13,164 bases of DNA, from assembly GCA_002448975.1 (NCBI GenBank), contig DKBO01000188.1:1-13164 (forward strand), written 5' to 3'. Of the stretch, positions 11,813 to 13,164 are shown piece by piece; within the stretch, counting starts at the first letter, position 1; each line of letters begins with the position of its first letter. The notes beneath the pieces are model-generated. The model was not told where the DNA came from and searched no databases. It was given only the letters and a program-made list of their open reading frames with translations. Position numbers and translations under genes: made by a program. This stretch comes from Nitrospiraceae bacterium UBA6898. Lineage in GTDB: Bacteria; Nitrospirota; Thermodesulfovibrionia; Thermodesulfovibrionales; UBA6898.

Positions 11813-12472
11813 ATGAAAGATTATTCGTGGATTTGCCTCAGGGGATGCAGGGCATCGATTGCGCTGCTTATCATTGCGCTGATGCTTGCCGGATGTGCGT
11901 CAAGCGGCGGAATGACTGACACGGGTCAGGGAGCCCTGTTAGGTGCAGGCGGCGGCGCGCTGGTGGGAGCACTCGTGGACATGCACGGTGACCCTCTGGC
12001 AGGAGCGCTGATCGGCGCTGCAGGCGGCGCATTGGTCGGAGCGCTTGTCGGTCACCACATGGACGAGCAGAAGCAGAACCTTGCCAAAGTGCTTGAGCCC
12101 GAAATCAATGCCGGCCAGGCACAGGTCCAACTCCTGCCGGGCAACAGTATCCAGGTTAGCATGACCGGCTGGACTGCATTTGCGTCGGGCTCCTCAGTAA
12201 TAAACCCTGGTTTTCTTCCTACATTGCAGAAGATCGCTGGCGTGATCAACAAATACGGCAAGATGTCGATCACGGTCATCGGCCATCCTGACGCAGGAGG
12301 TGCCATCCAACAACAGCAGCGGCTCGCCTACCAGCGAGCGGAGGCGGTCCGGGTGCAGTTGATCGGCATGGGCGTAAAACCTATTCTTGTAAGGGCAACT
12401 GACAGTCCGGGCAATTCTTACACTGACGGCCGTGTGGAACTGATCCTCTCCCCGGTCCAGATAAGTGGATGA
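11813..12472 (+). CDS. OmpA-family lipoprotein with glycine-zipper domain
   Basis: The 219-residue protein has a lipoprotein signal ending in LAGC (Cys28). Then comes a glycine-zipper region (about residues 38-82) made of two similar GALLGAGGGALVGAL-type repeats, typical of membrane-inserting or oligomerising segments. A charged linker and an OmpA-like peptidoglycan-binding domain (about 105-215) follow, with FASGSSVINPGFLPTLQKIAGVINKYG, a Gly/His strand (ITVIGHPDAGG), QRLAYQRAEAVRVQLIGMGV and a closing NSYTDGRVELIL. The usual H-T-D in the strand before the helix reads H-P-D here. Such proteins tether the outer membrane to the cell wall. GAGGAGA lies just before the ATG, and the gene follows the DUF4410 lipoprotein closely. 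Confidence 0.9.
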   Translation: MKDYSWICLRGCRASIALLIIALMLAGCASSGGMTDTGQGALLGAGGGALVGALVDMHGDPLAGALIGAAGGALVGALVGHHMDEQKQNLAKVLEPEINAGQAQVQLLPGNSIQVSMTGWTAFASGSSVINPGFLPTLQKIAGVINKYGKMSITVIGHPDAGGAIQQQQRLAYQRAEAVRVQLIGMGVKPILVRATDSPGNSYTDGRVELILSPVQISG

Positions 12473-12642
12473 GGGAGAAATGATCCGTGAAATGAATTTC
12501 GACTGCGCATCACTGCACAGTGGGGAGGGAGCTACGCCGGACTCACTGTAAGGGAGCAGTCAGGGACGTGAGGGCTATGGACAGAGGGTTTTAGTAATTA
12601 AGGCAGACTAAAGGGATTGCTGATTATGAAAGGAGCAAGTGT

Positions 12643-13164
12643 ATGAGAGACATTGTAAAGGAAAAGAAATCAACGCGTTTCACCGCCTGTGCATCAGCAG
12701 GCGCAATGCTCATGACCACGCTGGGCGGAGCTGCACCGGTCTCGGCCGGCCCGATTCTTGAGGGTCTCGAGAAACTCTTCGAAAAGCCGAAAGTGGAGCG
12801 CACCGATCAGGTCGCTCCGGGGGCTGCTGGAGAGGAGCGGATCTCCGGCGTGCCGGGTTCGACCAGCGCAACCACGACCATCGACGGCAAGCAGCTCCCG
12901 CCGCCGCCGCAGAAGTTTGAGGGGAAGATTGAACGAACCGCCAAGGAGTCCAAACCCTACTGGCCGGCGCGGGTCGTGCCTCCCAAGAGCGCGCCTAACG
13001 TGCTGCTGATCATGACCGACGACGCTGGCTTCGGCGTCCCGAGCACCTTCGGCGGCGTGATTCCCACACCGGCGCTCGACCGCATTGCAAAGAACGGACT
13101 TCGCTATACGAACTTCCATTCCACGGCGCTCTCCTCGCCGACCCGGGCGGCGCTGATCACCGGC
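12643..13164 (+). CDS. Exported arylsulfatase, N-terminal 174 residues (3' end outside window); serine-type active site
   Basis: AAAGGAG (12629-12635) lies seven bases before ATG 12643, and the frame is open to the window edge. A signal peptide with a hydrophobic Ala/Gly-rich segment ends near VSA-G (residue 35). A Pro/Lys-rich linker follows, then the sulfatase core: APNVLLIMTDDAGFG with the metal-binding pair D126-D127, then TPALDRIAKNGLRYTNFHST and the active-site signature SSPTRAALITG (164-174). The residue that is converted to formylglycine is normally Cys in C-x-P-S/T-R; here it is Ser164. Sulfatases with this Ser are matured by the radical-SAM enzyme of the AtsB/anSME family. Substrate specificity cannot be read from this part. 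Upstream spacing of 170 bases suggests its own promoter. Confidence 0.9.
   Translation, partial: MRDIVKEKKSTRFTACASAGAMLMTTLGGAAPVSAGPILEGLEKLFEKPKVERTDQVAPGAAGEERISGVPGSTSATTTIDGKQLPPPPQKFEGKIERTAKESKPYWPARVVPPKSAPNVLLIMTDDAGFGVPSTFGGVIPTPALDRIAKNGLRYTNFHSTALSSPTRAALITG

Noticed and set aside
12694..13119. 141-residue minus-strand frame
   Set aside because: It is opposite a clear sulfatase coding region with signal peptide and active-site motif; shadow frame.

Overview
The window reads as chromosomal DNA of a Gram-negative bacterium. It encodes periplasmic and outer-membrane proteins with signal peptides or lipoboxes, a lytic transglycosylase, an OmpA-type lipoprotein and a large multi-PAS NarL-type histidine kinase. 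Gene content and base composition would fit a Nitrospirota or deltaproteobacterial-type (Desulfobacterota) anaerobe. This placement is an inference from style, not from a marker gene.

Layout: (1) 1-250, 3' end of an MltF-like lytic transglycosylase. (2) 486-2069, a probable three-gene envelope operon on the + strand: a DUF2147 protein, a Spy/CpxP-like small periplasmic protein and a SYLF (Ysc84) domain protein. (3) 2070-2993, a long stretch without a convincing gene but rich in secondary structure: a 14-bp perfect hairpin, a strong intrinsic terminator preceded by a cryptic small ORF, a 12-bp dyad, a five-codon mini-ORF with a good ribosome binding site, and a nested inverted repeat. (4) 2994-5413, an integral-membrane ICMT/PEMT-like methyltransferase and a two-domain SDR-DUF2867 protein. 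(5) 5619-8933, a cytoplasmic GAF-PAS4-HisKA_3 kinase followed by a NarL/FixJ response regulator whose first roughly 40 codons have been deleted. (6) 8947-9054, a palindromic dispersed-repeat element. (7) 9154-10311, a toxin-antitoxin patch: hicB with a broken hicA on the + strand, converging on an intact Phd/YefM-RelE/ParE pair on the - strand. (8) 10551-12472, a stand-alone receiver protein, a DUF4410 lipoprotein and a glycine-zipper/OmpA lipoprotein. (9) 12643 to the window end, the N-terminal part of an exported arylsulfatase with serine in place of the usual formylglycine cysteine.

How the parts may work together: the kinase carries two PAS domains with the same C-x10-C-x2-C cysteine pattern and has no membrane segment, so a cytoplasmic redox or metal signal is plausible. 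Its cognate regulator has lost part of the receiver, including the acidic pocket, while keeping the DNA-binding domain. A related receiver-only protein lies 1.6 kb downstream, beyond the toxin-antitoxin patch, next to lipoprotein genes. Two genes here (the response regulator and hicA) carry internal out-of-frame deletions, so local gene decay, or an assembly error, must be considered. I see no CRISPR array, rRNA, tRNA or insertion sequence.
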